Of a stretch of 64,000 bases of DNA, positions 1-8,528 are shown one piece after another. The notes under the pieces were generated by a model. It saw nothing but the letters and a program-made list of their open reading frames with translations, was not told where the DNA came from and did not search any database. Both the position numbers and the translations under genes were made by a program. Positions within the stretch are counted from its first letter, which is position 1; every line of letters starts with the position of its first letter. The DNA is from Micromonospora sp. H61 (GTDB taxonomy: Bacteria; Actinomycetota; Actinomycetes; Mycobacteriales; Micromonosporaceae): positions 1 to 64,000 of the forward strand of contig NZ_JAGPXY010000018.1 in the NCBI RefSeq assembly GCF_018070325.1, in the 5' to 3' direction.

Positions 1-289
1 CGTACGAGCTGGCCAACACGGATCGCAGCGGCTCGGCCAGCCCCCAGCCCTCGGCCGCCTCCAACCAGCCGCGCATGCCGATGCCGGTGTTGGCCATCAA
101 GATGTCCGGCGGCTGGTCGAGGCAGGCACGGGTCGCCTCGCGCAGCTCGGTGTCGTCGGACAGCGGCACGATCCGCAGCGCCGGGGCGAGCACCACCCGG
201 GCGCCCCGTCGTTCGAGCAGCGCGGCCAACTCGTCGCGCCGCCGGTCGGCGGTCACCCCGATGGTGAAGCCCGCCAGTTCTTCCCGCAT
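1..289 (-). CDS. nnaR: HemD-like protein, probable nitrate-assimilation regulator NnaR (partial)
   Basis: Only the first 96 codons are present; the gene runs off the left edge. The N-terminus (GFTIGVTADRRRDELAALLE, then an ANTGIGMRGWLEAAEGWGL stretch near residues 66-84) is typical of uroporphyrinogen-III synthase (HemD) folds. In actinomycetes a HemD-like protein with a C-terminal OmpR-type DNA-binding domain, NnaR, sits beside nitrate/nitrite reductase genes and co-activates them with GlnR. The ATG overlaps the nirD stop codon by one base (TGATG), so it is the last visible gene of the nas-nir operon. That context favours a regulator over a tetrapyrrole enzyme, but the decisive C-terminal domain is outside the window. 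A true HemD supplying sirohaem for NirB is the alternative. Confidence 0.7.
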   Translation of the reverse strand, partial: MREELAGFTIGVTADRRRDELAALLERRGARVVLAPALRIVPLSDDTELREATRACLDQPPDILMANTGIGMRGWLEAAEGWGLAEPLRSVLASSY

Positions 290-636
290 CAACCCTCCTG
301 TCGCAGCCGCACCTCGACCAGCCCGTTGCGGCAACGTGCGTCGTGTCGGGCCACGGCCACCCCGGGCAGGTCGAGGCAGTGCCCGCTGCGCAGGTCGTAC
401 ACCTGCTTGTGCAGCGGTGACGCGACAGTCGGCACTCCGCCGCGGCTGCCGACGATGCCCCGGGACAGCACGTACGCCCCGGAGACCGGGTCGCGGTTGT
501 CGATCGCGAACAGCTCGTCGGCGGTCCGGAAGAGCGCGATCTGCACCCCGTCGACCAGGGCGGCGACGCCCCGGTCCGGCTCCAACCGGTCGAGCGGGCA
601 GACGGTGGTCCAGGTCAGCGTGAGGGTCTGGGTCAT
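289..636 (-). CDS. nirD: Nitrite reductase small subunit NirD
   Basis: A 115-residue Rieske-fold small subunit of assimilatory NAD(P)H nitrite reductase, partner of NirB in the cytoplasm. The protein begins MTQTLTLTWTTVCPLDRLEP and carries the conserved core with IALFRTADELFAIDNRDP and SPLHKQVYDLRSG. It has no Cys/His pairs for an iron-sulfur cluster, which is normal for NirD. The ATG at 636 is chosen because it makes a 4-base ATGA overlap with the nirB stop; a longer reading frame to 840 would run deep into nirB. Its own stop overlaps the start of the downstream HemD-like gene. Confidence 0.92.
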   Translation of the reverse strand: MTQTLTLTWTTVCPLDRLEPDRGVAALVDGVQIALFRTADELFAIDNRDPVSGAYVLSRGIVGSRGGVPTVASPLHKQVYDLRSGHCLDLPGVAVARHDARCRNGLVEVRLRQEG

Positions 637-3170
637 CGCCGTACCTCCGGTAGGCCGAGGGTGACCGGTTGCCGACGGTGACCATTGGTCGGCTCGGATC
701 CGGTCGGGGACTGGTCGCGTACGGGGACCGGCTGGCCGCGTTCCCGGGTGAAGGTGATCGACGGGTCCGGTACGTCGGGGGCGTTGACGAAGGAGGTGTA
801 GCGGCGCAGCCGATCCGGGTCCTCCAGGACGTCGCGCCACTCGTCGGAGTACGACGACACGTGCTGGGCCATCGCCGCGTCGAGGTCCTCGCAGAGTCCG
901 AGCGAGTCGTCCACGATCACCGAGCGCAGGTGGTCAAGGCCGCCGTCCATGGCCTCGATCCAGCCGGCGGTGCGTTGCAGCCGGTCGGCGGTGCGGATGT
1001 AGTAGATCAGGAATCTGTCGATCAGCCTGATCAGCGCGTCCGTGGACAGGTCGGTGGCGAACAGGTCGGCGTGCCGGGGCCGGAAACCACCGTTGCCGCC
1101 GACGTAGAGATTCCAGCCGGTCTCGGTGGCGATGATGCCGAAGTCCTTGCTGCGCGCCTCCGCGCACTCCCGGGCGCAACCGGAGACCGCCGACTTCAGC
1201 TTGTGCGGAGCACGCAGCCCGCGATAGCGCAGCTCCAGCGCGACGGCCAGTCCCACCGAGTCCTGCACCCCGTACCGGCACCAGGTCTCGCCCACGCACG
1301 ACTTCACGGTGCGCAGCGCCTTGCCGTACGCGTGCCCGGACTCGAAGCCGGCGTCGACCAGCCGCCGCCAGATCTGCGGCAGCTGCTCCACCCGCGCCCC
1401 GAACAGGTCGATCCGCTGCCCACCGGTGATCTTCGTGTAGAGCTGGAAGTCCCGGGCGACCTCGCCGATCACGATCAGCTTCTCCGGGGTGATCTCGCCG
1501 CCCGGGATCCGGGGCACCACCGAGTAGCTGCCGTCGCGTTGCAGGTTGGCCAGGAAGTGGTCGTTGGTGTCCTGCAACGACGCCTGTTCGCCGTCGAGCA
1601 CGTGCCCGCTGCCCAGCGAGGCGAGGATGGACGCCACCACCGGCTTACAGATGTCGCAGCCGCGGCCACTACCGTGCTCGGCGACCAGCCGGGAGAAGGT
1701 GCGGATGCCGCGGACGCGGACGATCTCGAACAGCTCCCGCCGGCTGACGTCGAAGTGCTCGCAGAGCGCGCTGGACTGTGCCACCCCTGCCGCGTCCAGG
1801 AGCTGCTTCAACATCGGCACGCAGGACCCGCAGCTGGTGCCGGCCCGGGTGCACGCCTTCAACGCCGGAACGTCCGCGCAACCGTCGGCGATGGCGGCGT
1901 CCACGTCGCCCCGGGTCACCGCGTTGCAGGAGCAGACCTGCGCGGCGGCGGGCAGGGCCCCGGCGTCCGCGCCGCCACCGTCCGGGGCGAGCAGCGCCAG
2001 CGGCGCGGCCGGCAGCGGGCCGCCCACACTGGCCCGCAGCGTCGGGTACGCGCTGGCGTCACCGACCAGCACCCCGCCGAGCAGGGTGTGCGCGTCGTCG
2101 GAGAGGACCAGCTTCGCGTAGACCCGGGTGGCCGGGTCGGTGAACGTGACGTCCAGGCAGCCCTCGGTCGTGCCGTGGGCGTCGCCGAACGAGGCCACGT
2201 CGACGCCGAGCAGCTTGAGTTTGGTGGCGGTGTCCGCGCCCGGGAAGGTCGCCGCGCCGCCGACCAGCCGATCGGCCACCACCTCGGCCGTCGCGTACCC
2301 CGGCGCGACCAGACCGTGGCAGGTGCCGTCGACCGCCGCGCACTCTCCGACGGCCCAGATCCGCTCGTCGGCGGTACGACAGGTCGCGTCGACAAGCACC
2401 CCGCCGCGCGGGCCCAGCGGCAGGCCGGCGTCCCTGGCCAACTGGTCCCGGGGCCGGATGCCGGCGGCCACCACCACCAGCTCGGCGTCGAGGGCGGTGC
2501 CGTCGGACAGTTCCAGGGCGGCGACGCCGCCGTCCGGGCCCTGACGGATCGCTGTGGTCGCCACCCCGAGATGGGTCCGTACGCCCAACTCGTCGACGTA
2601 GCGGCGGAGCATCGCGCCGCCGGCCTGGTCCACCTGCACCGGCATCAGCCGGGGCGCGAACTCGACCACGTCGGTGCTCAGGCCGAGCAGTCGCAGGGCA
2701 TTGGCGGCCTCCAGCCCGAGCAGCCCGCCACCGATCACCGCGCCGACCCGCCGGCCCCGCGCGTACGCCCGGATCGCCGCCAGGTCGTCAAGGGTCCGGT
2801 AGACGAAGACCCCGGGCAGTTCCGTGCCGGCCACCGGCGGCACGAACGCGTACGACCCGGTGGCGAGCACCAGCGCGTCGTAGCGGTATTCGCCGAGGGC
2901 GGTGGTCACGACCTGGCGATCCCGGTCGACGGCGGTGGCCGGCTCGCCGAGTCGCAGCCGCACCCCGTCGTGCGGAGTGTGCAGGTTGAGTTCGCTCTCA
3001 CTCACCCCGTCGAAGTACGCCGAGAGCCGCACCCTGTCGTACGCCGGGCGCCCCTCCTCGGCCAGCACTGTCACCCGCCAGTTGCCCTGTGGGTCGCGGG
3101 CGTGCAGCGCGTCCACGAAACGCTGCCCGACCATGCCGTTGCCGATGACGACCAGTTCGCCGCCGCTCAT
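633..3170 (-). CDS. nirB: Assimilatory nitrite reductase large subunit NirB
   Basis: An 845-residue NAD(P)H-dependent nitrite reductase that makes ammonium. The order is: FAD-binding region (LVVIGNGMVGQRF near residue 6), NAD(P) region (IGGGLLGLEAANAL), BFD-like [2Fe-2S] domain in the middle (VCSCNAVTRGD ... TSCGSC), then the sirohaem/[4Fe-4S] domain with Cys ligands in SCVGETWCRYGVQD and SGCARECAEARSKD. All expected ligands are visible and the length is typical. The start at 3170 makes a 4-base overlap with the upstream nasB stop; an extension to 3341 would lie inside nasB. It is coupled to nirD at the other end, so the subunits are probably made in step. Confidence 0.96.
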   Translation of the reverse strand: MSGGELVVIGNGMVGQRFVDALHARDPQGNWRVTVLAEEGRPAYDRVRLSAYFDGVSESELNLHTPHDGVRLRLGEPATAVDRDRQVVTTALGEYRYDALVLATGSYAFVPPVAGTELPGVFVYRTLDDLAAIRAYARGRRVGAVIGGGLLGLEAANALRLLGLSTDVVEFAPRLMPVQVDQAGGAMLRRYVDELGVRTHLGVATTAIRQGPDGGVAALELSDGTALDAELVVVAAGIRPRDQLARDAGLPLGPRGGVLVDATCRTADERIWAVGECAAVDGTCHGLVAPGYATAEVVADRLVGGAATFPGADTATKLKLLGVDVASFGDAHGTTEGCLDVTFTDPATRVYAKLVLSDDAHTLLGGVLVGDASAYPTLRASVGGPLPAAPLALLAPDGGGADAGALPAAAQVCSCNAVTRGDVDAAIADGCADVPALKACTRAGTSCGSCVPMLKQLLDAAGVAQSSALCEHFDVSRRELFEIVRVRGIRTFSRLVAEHGSGRGCDICKPVVASILASLGSGHVLDGEQASLQDTNDHFLANLQRDGSYSVVPRIPGGEITPEKLIVIGEVARDFQLYTKITGGQRIDLFGARVEQLPQIWRRLVDAGFESGHAYGKALRTVKSCVGETWCRYGVQDSVGLAVALELRYRGLRAPHKLKSAVSGCARECAEARSKDFGIIATETGWNLYVGGNGGFRPRHADLFATDLSTDALIRLIDRFLIYYIRTADRLQRTAGWIEAMDGGLDHLRSVIVDDSLGLCEDLDAAMAQHVSSYSDEWRDVLEDPDRLRRYTSFVNAPDVPDPSITFTRERGQPVPVRDQSPTGSEPTNGHRRQPVTLGLPEVRR

Positions 3171-4606
3171 CGCGTCACCTCCACCGATTCCGCCTGGCTC
3201 AGCCAGTCGACGATGCCGCTCACCGCGTCCCGGCATCCGCCGCATCCGGTGCCGGCCCGGGTCGCGGCCACCACCGCATCGACAGTCCGGGCACCGGAGC
3301 GCCAGCTTCTGACCAGTGCGCCCTTGCTCACCGTGTTGCACTGACAGACCGTGGCCGCGTCCGGCATCAGCGCCGGTGAGGCGGCCGGGGTAGCGCCGAC
3401 CGCACCGAGTGCCCGGCCGAGCAGCAGCGCCCGTCGGTCACTCGGCACCGGCTGACCACGGTCGAAGAGTTGGATCACCGTGCCGACCGCCGGGTTGTCG
3501 CCGAGCAGGATCGCGCCGATCAACCGCTCGTCCCGGATCCGCAACCGGGCGTACGTGCCCCGGGTCGGGTCGGCGAAGGTCAGCTCCTCGCCCGGCCCGC
3601 CACTTGCCGCGTCACCCATCGACGCCAGGTCGATGCCGGCGGCCTTCAGCCGGGTCACCACCGGCCGGGGCCGGTACCGGGCCAGTGGGTCCGTCCCGGT
3701 CAGCACGTCGGCGAGCACCTGGGCCTGGGCCCAGGCGGGCGCGACCAGCCCGGTGAGCACGCCGTCGTGCTCGGCGCAGTCGCCGATCGCCGAGATGGAC
3801 CGGTCGGTGGTGCGGAGCCTGTCGTCCACCACCACGCCGCGCCGCACCGTCAGGCCGGCGGCCTGCGCGAGGGCGGTGTCCGGGCGTACGCCGCAGGAGA
3901 GCACCAGCAGGTCGGCACGGAGCGACCGGCCGTCGGCCAGGTCGAGGCGGACACCGTTGGCGTCCGCGGCCACGCCGGTCGCCGACACCCCCAGTTGGAC
4001 GCTGACGCCGAAATTGGCGAGCGTGCCCGCGAGCACCGCGCCGGCAGTCGGGTCCAGTTGCCGTTCCATCAGGTGCTCTCTCGGGTGCACCACTGTGGTG
4101 GCCAGCCCCCGGGTGGCCAGCCCTCGCGCGGCCTCCAGACCGAGCAGCCCGCCGCCGAGGACCAGCGCGCTGCGGGCGCCGTCCGCGGCGGCGAGGATCC
4201 GCCGGCAGTCGTCCAGGGTCCGGAAGGGGACCACCCGCTCCGGCAGGTTCGCCGGGTCGAGGCCGGGAAGCGTCGGCACCACCGCCCGCGCGCCGGTGGC
4301 CAGCACCAGGTGGTCGTACCCGATTCGTTCGCCGTCGTCGGTGCGGACCTCCCGGGCGGACCTGTCGACAGCGATCACCGGTACGCCGCTGCGCAGGTCG
4401 ACGCCGTGCCCGGCGGCTTCGGTCAGCTCCACGTCCGGCTCGTCGATCCGGCCGGCCAGCAGGGTGGAGAGCAGGATCCGGTTGTACGCGCGGTGCGGCT
4501 CGGCCCCGAGCACTGTGACCTTCCGGTCTCCCTCCCGGGCGTGCAGCTCACCGGCGAGGCGCGCGCCCGCCATCCCGTTGCCGACGATGACCACCCGGGC
4601 GGTCAT
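3167..4606 (-). CDS. nasB: Nitrate reductase electron-transfer flavoprotein NasB
   Basis: A 479-residue FAD-dependent oxidoreductase resembling the N-terminal half of NirB. It has an FAD dinucleotide-binding motif (VVIVGNGMAGARLAGEL, residues 5-21), a second one (VLGGGLLGLEAARGL, about 148-162), and a C-terminal BFD-like [2Fe-2S] domain with Cys in VCQCNTVSKG and GTGCGGC. It most likely passes electrons from NAD(P)H to the nitrate reductase encoded just upstream. Four-base overlaps join it to nasC and nirB, so the four enzymes form one translationally coupled operon. A stand-alone NirB paralogue is the alternative name, but it lacks the sirohaem domain and so cannot reduce nitrite itself. Confidence 0.88.
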   Translation of the reverse strand: MTARVVIVGNGMAGARLAGELHAREGDRKVTVLGAEPHRAYNRILLSTLLAGRIDEPDVELTEAAGHGVDLRSGVPVIAVDRSAREVRTDDGERIGYDHLVLATGARAVVPTLPGLDPANLPERVVPFRTLDDCRRILAAADGARSALVLGGGLLGLEAARGLATRGLATTVVHPREHLMERQLDPTAGAVLAGTLANFGVSVQLGVSATGVAADANGVRLDLADGRSLRADLLVLSCGVRPDTALAQAAGLTVRRGVVVDDRLRTTDRSISAIGDCAEHDGVLTGLVAPAWAQAQVLADVLTGTDPLARYRPRPVVTRLKAAGIDLASMGDAASGGPGEELTFADPTRGTYARLRIRDERLIGAILLGDNPAVGTVIQLFDRGQPVPSDRRALLLGRALGAVGATPAASPALMPDAATVCQCNTVSKGALVRSWRSGARTVDAVVAATRAGTGCGGCRDAVSGIVDWLSQAESVEVTR

Positions 4607-6777
4607 GCCTTCTCCACCCGAACCGCGCAGATCTTGAACTCGGGCATCCCGGAGATCGGGTCCACCGCGTCATTGGTCACCGAGTTGGCGCGTCCCGCCC
4701 CCGCGTAGTGGAACGGGGCGAACACGGTGTCGGGTCGGATCCCGGCGCTGAGCCGGGCCGGCGCGCGGAACTCACCTCGCCGGGAGGTGACCCGGACCGG
4801 GTCGCCGTCGTCGATGCCCAGCCGGGTGGCCAGGTCGGGGTGCAGTTCGACGAACGCCTCCGGGGCGGCGCGGCGCAGCGCGGCCACCCGTCGGGTCTGG
4901 GTGCCCGACTGGTACTGCGCCAGCACCCGACCGGTGGTGAAGTGCAGCGGGTACGTGGCGCAGACCTCCTCGGCGGCCGGCCGATGGTCGACGGGGTGGA
5001 AGCGGGCCCGGCCGTCCGGGGTGGCGAACCGGTCGGCGAAGAGTCGGGGCGTGTCCGGCCCGTCCTCGGTCGGGCAGGGCCAGTAGACCCCGTCGTCGGC
5101 GTCGATCCGGTCCCAGCTGATGCCGGCGTAGTCGGCGGCCCCACCTGCGGAGGCGCGGCGCAGCTCGGCGAAGACGACGGCCGGGTCGGCCGGGAACCGA
5201 GCCGCCGCGACGGCGGCCGGTCGCACGCTGGCCGGGTTGGCGTCGGTCGGGTCGACGTCAGCCGATTCGGCGTCGGCCAGCCGTGCCGCCAGGTCGGAGA
5301 TGATGGCGAGGTCGGTCCGGACACCCGGCGGGGGCGGCCGTAGCGCGCGTCGACGCAGCACCCGACCTTCCAGGTTCGTCATGGTGCCGTCCTCCTCGGC
5401 CCACTGCGCGGTGGGCAGCACCACGTCCGCCAGCGCGGCCGTCTCGGAGAGCAGGAGGTCCGCGACGACCAACAGGTCGAGGTCGCGCAGCCGGCCCTCG
5501 ATCCGGGCCGCCCGGGGTGCCGAGACCACCGGGTTCGATCCGAACACCAGCATCGCGCGCGGGCCACCCGGGGTGCCGAGCGAGTCGAGCAGTTGGTAGG
5601 CGGGCACTCCCGGGCCGGGCAGTTCGTCGGCCGGCACGCCCCAGACCCCGGCCACGTGCTCGCGGGCCGCCGGGTCGTCGATCCGCCGGTAACCGGGGAG
5701 CTGGTCGGCCTTCTGCCCGTGCTCCCGGCCGCCCTGGCCGTTGCCCTGGCCGGTGAGGCAGCCGTACCCCGAACCGTCGCGGCCGGGCAGACCGAGGGCG
5801 AGGGCGAGATTGACGTACGAGGTGACGGTGTCCACCCCCTTGGCGTGCTGCTCCGCGCCGCGCGCGGTCAGGATGATCACGCGACCGCCGGTGCCCAGCG
5901 CGCGGGCGGTCGCCTCCAGGTCGGCCACCGGCACCCCGGAGAGCTGTTCCGCGCGGGCCGGCCACCAGGCGGCGACGCCTCGACGGACCGCGTCGAAACC
6001 GGTGGTGCGGTCCGCCACGTAGGCGCGGTCGACCCAACCCTCGGTGAGGGCGATGTGCAGCAGCGCGTTGGCCACCGCGAGGTCGGTGCCGGGCAGCGGT
6101 TGCAGGTGCAGATCGGCCTGGCGGGCGGTGGCGGTGACCCGGGGGTCGATGACGATCAGTTTCCCGCCGTTGCGGCGCTGCTCGGTGAGCCAGCGCACCA
6201 GCGGCGGCATGGTCTCCGCCGGGTTCGCTCCGACCAGCAGCAGGGTGTCGGCCCGACCCAGGTCGGCGAGGGGGAACGGGAGCCCACGGTCGATGCCGAA
6301 GGCGCGCATCCCGGCGGCTGCCGCCGAGGACATGCAGAACCGTCCGTTGTAGTCGATGTGCCGGGTGCGCAGCCCGATCCGGGCGAACTTTCCCAACGCG
6401 TACGCTTTCTCGTTGGTCAGGCCACCACCGCCGAAGACGGCGACCGCGTCCCGGCCGGCGTCGTCCTGGACGGCGCGGATGCCGGCGACCACCCGATCGA
6501 GCGCGGTGTCCCAGCTCGCCGGGTGCAGTTCGCCGGTGGCCGCGTCGCGCACCAGCGGAGTGGTCAGCCGTTCCGGGTGGTCGAGCAGTTCGGCGGCGGT
6601 CCAACCCTTCTGGCAGAGCCCGCCCCGGTTGGTGGGGAACTCACGCGGGTGGACCGTCACACCGGCGTCGTCCGCGCGCAGCGTCATCCCGCACTGCAGT
6701 GCGCAGTACGGGCAGTGCGTCGCCACTTCCCGGGGCGTCAGCCCCGGTGGAGTCGCCGACCGTGCACCGTCTGTCAT
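4603..6777 (-). CDS. nasC: Assimilatory nitrate reductase, molybdopterin catalytic subunit
   Basis: A 724-residue cytoplasmic molybdopterin oxidoreductase of the Nas/Nap family. The N-terminal [4Fe-4S] ligands are clear: C22, C25 and C29 in CPYCALQCGM and C55 in GLCQKGW. Further landmarks are YNGRFCMSSAAAAGMRAFG (molybdopterin/active-site region), GANPAETMPP and a C-terminal MopB domain (LHFTTGRVLAQYQSGTQTRR). There is no Tat signal, which fits an assimilatory enzyme. It is the first gene of the operon and is preceded by a strong GlnR box, so induction under nitrogen limitation is expected. Electrons should come from NasB, encoded next. Confidence 0.95.
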   Translation of the reverse strand: MTDGARSATPPGLTPREVATHCPYCALQCGMTLRADDAGVTVHPREFPTNRGGLCQKGWTAAELLDHPERLTTPLVRDAATGELHPASWDTALDRVVAGIRAVQDDAGRDAVAVFGGGGLTNEKAYALGKFARIGLRTRHIDYNGRFCMSSAAAAGMRAFGIDRGLPFPLADLGRADTLLLVGANPAETMPPLVRWLTEQRRNGGKLIVIDPRVTATARQADLHLQPLPGTDLAVANALLHIALTEGWVDRAYVADRTTGFDAVRRGVAAWWPARAEQLSGVPVADLEATARALGTGGRVIILTARGAEQHAKGVDTVTSYVNLALALGLPGRDGSGYGCLTGQGNGQGGREHGQKADQLPGYRRIDDPAAREHVAGVWGVPADELPGPGVPAYQLLDSLGTPGGPRAMLVFGSNPVVSAPRAARIEGRLRDLDLLVVADLLLSETAALADVVLPTAQWAEEDGTMTNLEGRVLRRRALRPPPPGVRTDLAIISDLAARLADAESADVDPTDANPASVRPAAVAAARFPADPAVVFAELRRASAGGAADYAGISWDRIDADDGVYWPCPTEDGPDTPRLFADRFATPDGRARFHPVDHRPAAEEVCATYPLHFTTGRVLAQYQSGTQTRRVAALRRAAPEAFVELHPDLATRLGIDDGDPVRVTSRRGEFRAPARLSAGIRPDTVFAPFHYAGAGRANSVTNDAVDPISGMPEFKICAVRVEKA

Positions 6778-6801
6778 GTCGGGAAAGCGTGCCGTCGGGC
6801 G

Positions 6802-6839
6802 GTTTCCGGTCCGGGTCCCTTCTGTTTCGGTCCTGTCAA
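6802..6839 (-). promoter_or_regulatory. GlnR operator (double a/b-site box) upstream of nasC
   Basis: Read on the minus strand, four half-sites follow each other at exact 11-bp steps: TTGAC-N6-GAAAC-N6-GACCC-N6-GAAAC. This fits the known actinobacterial GlnR box (gTnAC-n6-GaAAC, repeated). It ends 25 nt before the nasC start codon. The first half-site lies in CTTGACA, which could double as a -35 element. GlnR control of nitrate assimilation is well established in actinomycetes; binding here is inferred. Confidence 0.85.
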
Positions 6840-6892
6840 GTGGGGCTCACACCGCACAGGGGCAGCGAGTGTGACGGGTGGGTGACGGCCGG

Positions 6893-7168
6893 TCAGCGCG
6901 AGCCGGCGCGGCGTGGTCGGCGGGTCAGGGACAGCCAGCCCAGAAACCGGGCGTGGAGTGCCCGCAGGTCAGGGCGAAGGCCTAGGGAGTACAGGTCGTC
7001 GACCGCGTCATGCATGTTCGCTGCCAGGTAGAAGGCCAGGGCGATCGAGTGGCCGTAGTACTCGGTCGCGAGGTGAAGCTGAGCCGGCGCACACGGCCAG
7101 GGCGCGGCGCAGTTGCGGCAGAGCCACGCCGGGCGCATCGGATGGTGCGGGCGAGGGCGGCGGGTCAT
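6893..7168 (-). CDS. Small Cys/Trp protein of the XRE-neighbour type, function unknown
   Basis: A 91-residue protein with MRPAWLCRNCAAPWPC near residues 11-26, a possible Zn-binding Cys pattern (CxxC plus a third Cys), followed by a helical stretch (YYGHSIALAFYLAANMHDAVDDLYSLGL) and a basic tail. From memory, similar small proteins are common in Micromonosporaceae beside XRE/DUF397 genes, and they are sometimes mis-called flavin reductases. Its start overlaps the upstream gene's stop by 4 bases. No function is assigned. Confidence 0.6.
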   Translation of the reverse strand: MTRRPRPHHPMRPAWLCRNCAAPWPCAPAQLHLATEYYGHSIALAFYLAANMHDAVDDLYSLGLRPDLRALHARFLGWLSLTRRPRRAGSR

Positions 7169-7494
7169 CCGACCCTCACCGGACCGCGTTTGACGGGCCT
7201 GCGGGTGGTTGGCCGACGGGCCGGCGGGGCGGGCGGGTCCGGCCAGATCAGGCCCGCGGGCATCACGAACAGGGACCGGCGCGCGACCGCATCGCCGCTC
7301 GCGGCCAGTTCGTAAGCGTCAATCCACAGCCACCCGTCGTACGTCGGCCAGTCGAGAACGCGAATCACGCGGACGAAGATCGGGCGCATGAACTGCACAC
7401 TCGCGGCGCGGGTCAGGTGCAAGACGTCACCCGTGTGCGGCTTTCGCGGTTTGGGCGGCGGCTCGGGTTCCCGATCGGGCGGCTTGTCCGGCAC
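7165..7494 (-). CDS. Hypothetical protein coupled to the small Cys protein
   Basis: 109 residues beginning at a GTG preceded by GGGGGAAGA; the longer reading frame to 7641 is rejected because it runs through the dispersed palindrome. The N-terminus is Pro/Lys-rich (PPDREPEPPPKPRKP), followed by a compact domain (VLHLTRAASVQFMRPIFVRVIRVLDWPTYDGWLWIDAYELAA) and a basic C-terminus. I do not recognise the family. It forms a two-gene unit with the next gene and is divergent from the XRE regulator across 266 bases; the two promoter-proximal genes have near-identical GGGGGAAG ribosome-binding sites. Confidence 0.6.
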   Translation of the reverse strand: MPDKPPDREPEPPPKPRKPHTGDVLHLTRAASVQFMRPIFVRVIRVLDWPTYDGWLWIDAYELAASGDAVARRSLFVMPAGLIWPDPPAPPARRPTTRRPVKRGPVRVG

Positions 7495-7549
7495 GGTGTC
7501 TTCCCCCTGCTCGTCACTTTGGGAAGGGCCACCCCGTGCAAGCTCGCCC

Positions 7550-7606
7550 GCGCAGATCTTGGACAATTTCCGTTCTCGCGTAACGGAAAGTGTCCAAGAT
7601 CTGCGC
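7550..7606. repeat. Dispersed palindrome, family A, copy 1
   Basis: A 25-base arm (7550-7574) is repeated inverted at 7582-7606 with 24 of 25 positions matching and a 7-base loop. The arm contains CAGATCTTGGACA and TTTCCGTT. A second copy with the same arm sequence lies at 44923-44977. It sits between two divergent genes, so it is not simply a terminator of either. A REP-like or mobile non-coding element is most likely. Confidence 0.85.
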
Positions 7607-7760
7607 AGTCCAGGGGCGGCCCCCGGTACGAACGCGTCCACCGGTTTTCAGGGTCCCTACCGGCCGCGCCGCCGGATCCCACCTTGCGGGCAGTGATGGG
7701 ACAAGAACAGCCCGTAGCGATATGGTCACGAGACATTCCGCGCATCCGACGGGGGAAGCC

Positions 7761-8528
7761 GTGAACGATGCGCTGCGCGCCGCGCTAGCCGAGACGGGAC
7801 ACTCGATTGAGTCCCTGGCAGGGTTGGTCGGGGTCGATCGGAAGACGGTCGCGCGCTGGCTGAACCACGACCACATTCCCCACCCCCGACACCGGGAGGC
7901 GGCGGCGAGTGCGCTCCGACGGCCCATAGGGGACATCTGGCCGGACACTTCAAGACGCCGCGAGCCAATTTGGTTCCGACCATGGCAAGAGATCGAGCGC
8001 GAGGCGATCTCGCTGCGGTCGTTTCAGTCGACCGTCCTTCCCGGCCTGCTCCAGACCGAGGCATACGCTCGCGCCGTGCTCGCCGGAGCCGACGTCATCG
8101 CCCGCAGCGACGTCGAGCGGCACCTAGCCTCACGACTGGCCCGGCAAAGCATCCTGACCCGCGACGACCCGCCACACTTCACCGCCGTTGTGGACGAAGC
8201 CGTGCTGCGGCGGCCAGTCGGCGGGCGAGCCACCATGCGTGAGCAGGTGCAGGCTCTCATCACCGCGTGCGGGGCCCCGCACGTCCGCGTGCACATCGTC
8301 CCCTCCACCGTCGGCGCGTACGCTGGCCTGAACGGTCCCTTCGTGATCGCCGTGGGGTCCGAGCATCGGATTGCCGGCTACCTCGACAATCAGCTTCAGG
8401 GGCAAGTCGTTACCGGTGCCGAGGACATAGCGGCGATGCTGGCCGCATGGGAGAACGTACGCGGCGAGGCGCTGTCCCACTGGCAATCCGTCGATCTACT
8501 TACGGAGATGGCGAAGACATGGAACTGA
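7761..8528 (+). CDS. XRE-family regulator with DUF5753 domain
   Basis: 255 residues: an N-terminal helix-turn-helix (about residues 5-45, with ESLAGLVGVDRKTVARWLN) followed by a DUF5753-type ligand/interaction domain (FQSTVLPGLLQTEAYARAVL through the C-terminus). The GTG at 7761 is chosen for the GGGGGAAG site just upstream; an in-frame ATG at 7722 is possible. Its 3' end overlaps the DUF397 gene by 10 bases. Such pairs are abundant in sporulating actinomycetes and have been proposed to act as toxin-antitoxin-like or developmental switches (WhiJ/BldB-like systems); that role is inferred from family and arrangement only. Confidence 0.88.
   Translation: MNDALRAALAETGHSIESLAGLVGVDRKTVARWLNHDHIPHPRHREAAASALRRPIGDIWPDTSRRREPIWFRPWQEIEREAISLRSFQSTVLPGLLQTEAYARAVLAGADVIARSDVERHLASRLARQSILTRDDPPHFTAVVDEAVLRRPVGGRATMREQVQALITACGAPHVRVHIVPSTVGAYAGLNGPFVIAVGSEHRIAGYLDNQLQGQVVTGAEDIAAMLAAWENVRGEALSHWQSVDLLTEMAKTWN

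Noticed and set aside
669..3344. 891-codon open frame on the plus strand opposite nirB
   Set aside because: Low-complexity Arg/Gly/Val composition and no motifs; nirB on the other strand has all catalytic residues.
7495..7641. Longer start for the hypothetical gene at 7165-7494
   Set aside because: The added residues are encoded by the dispersed palindrome and look non-coding.
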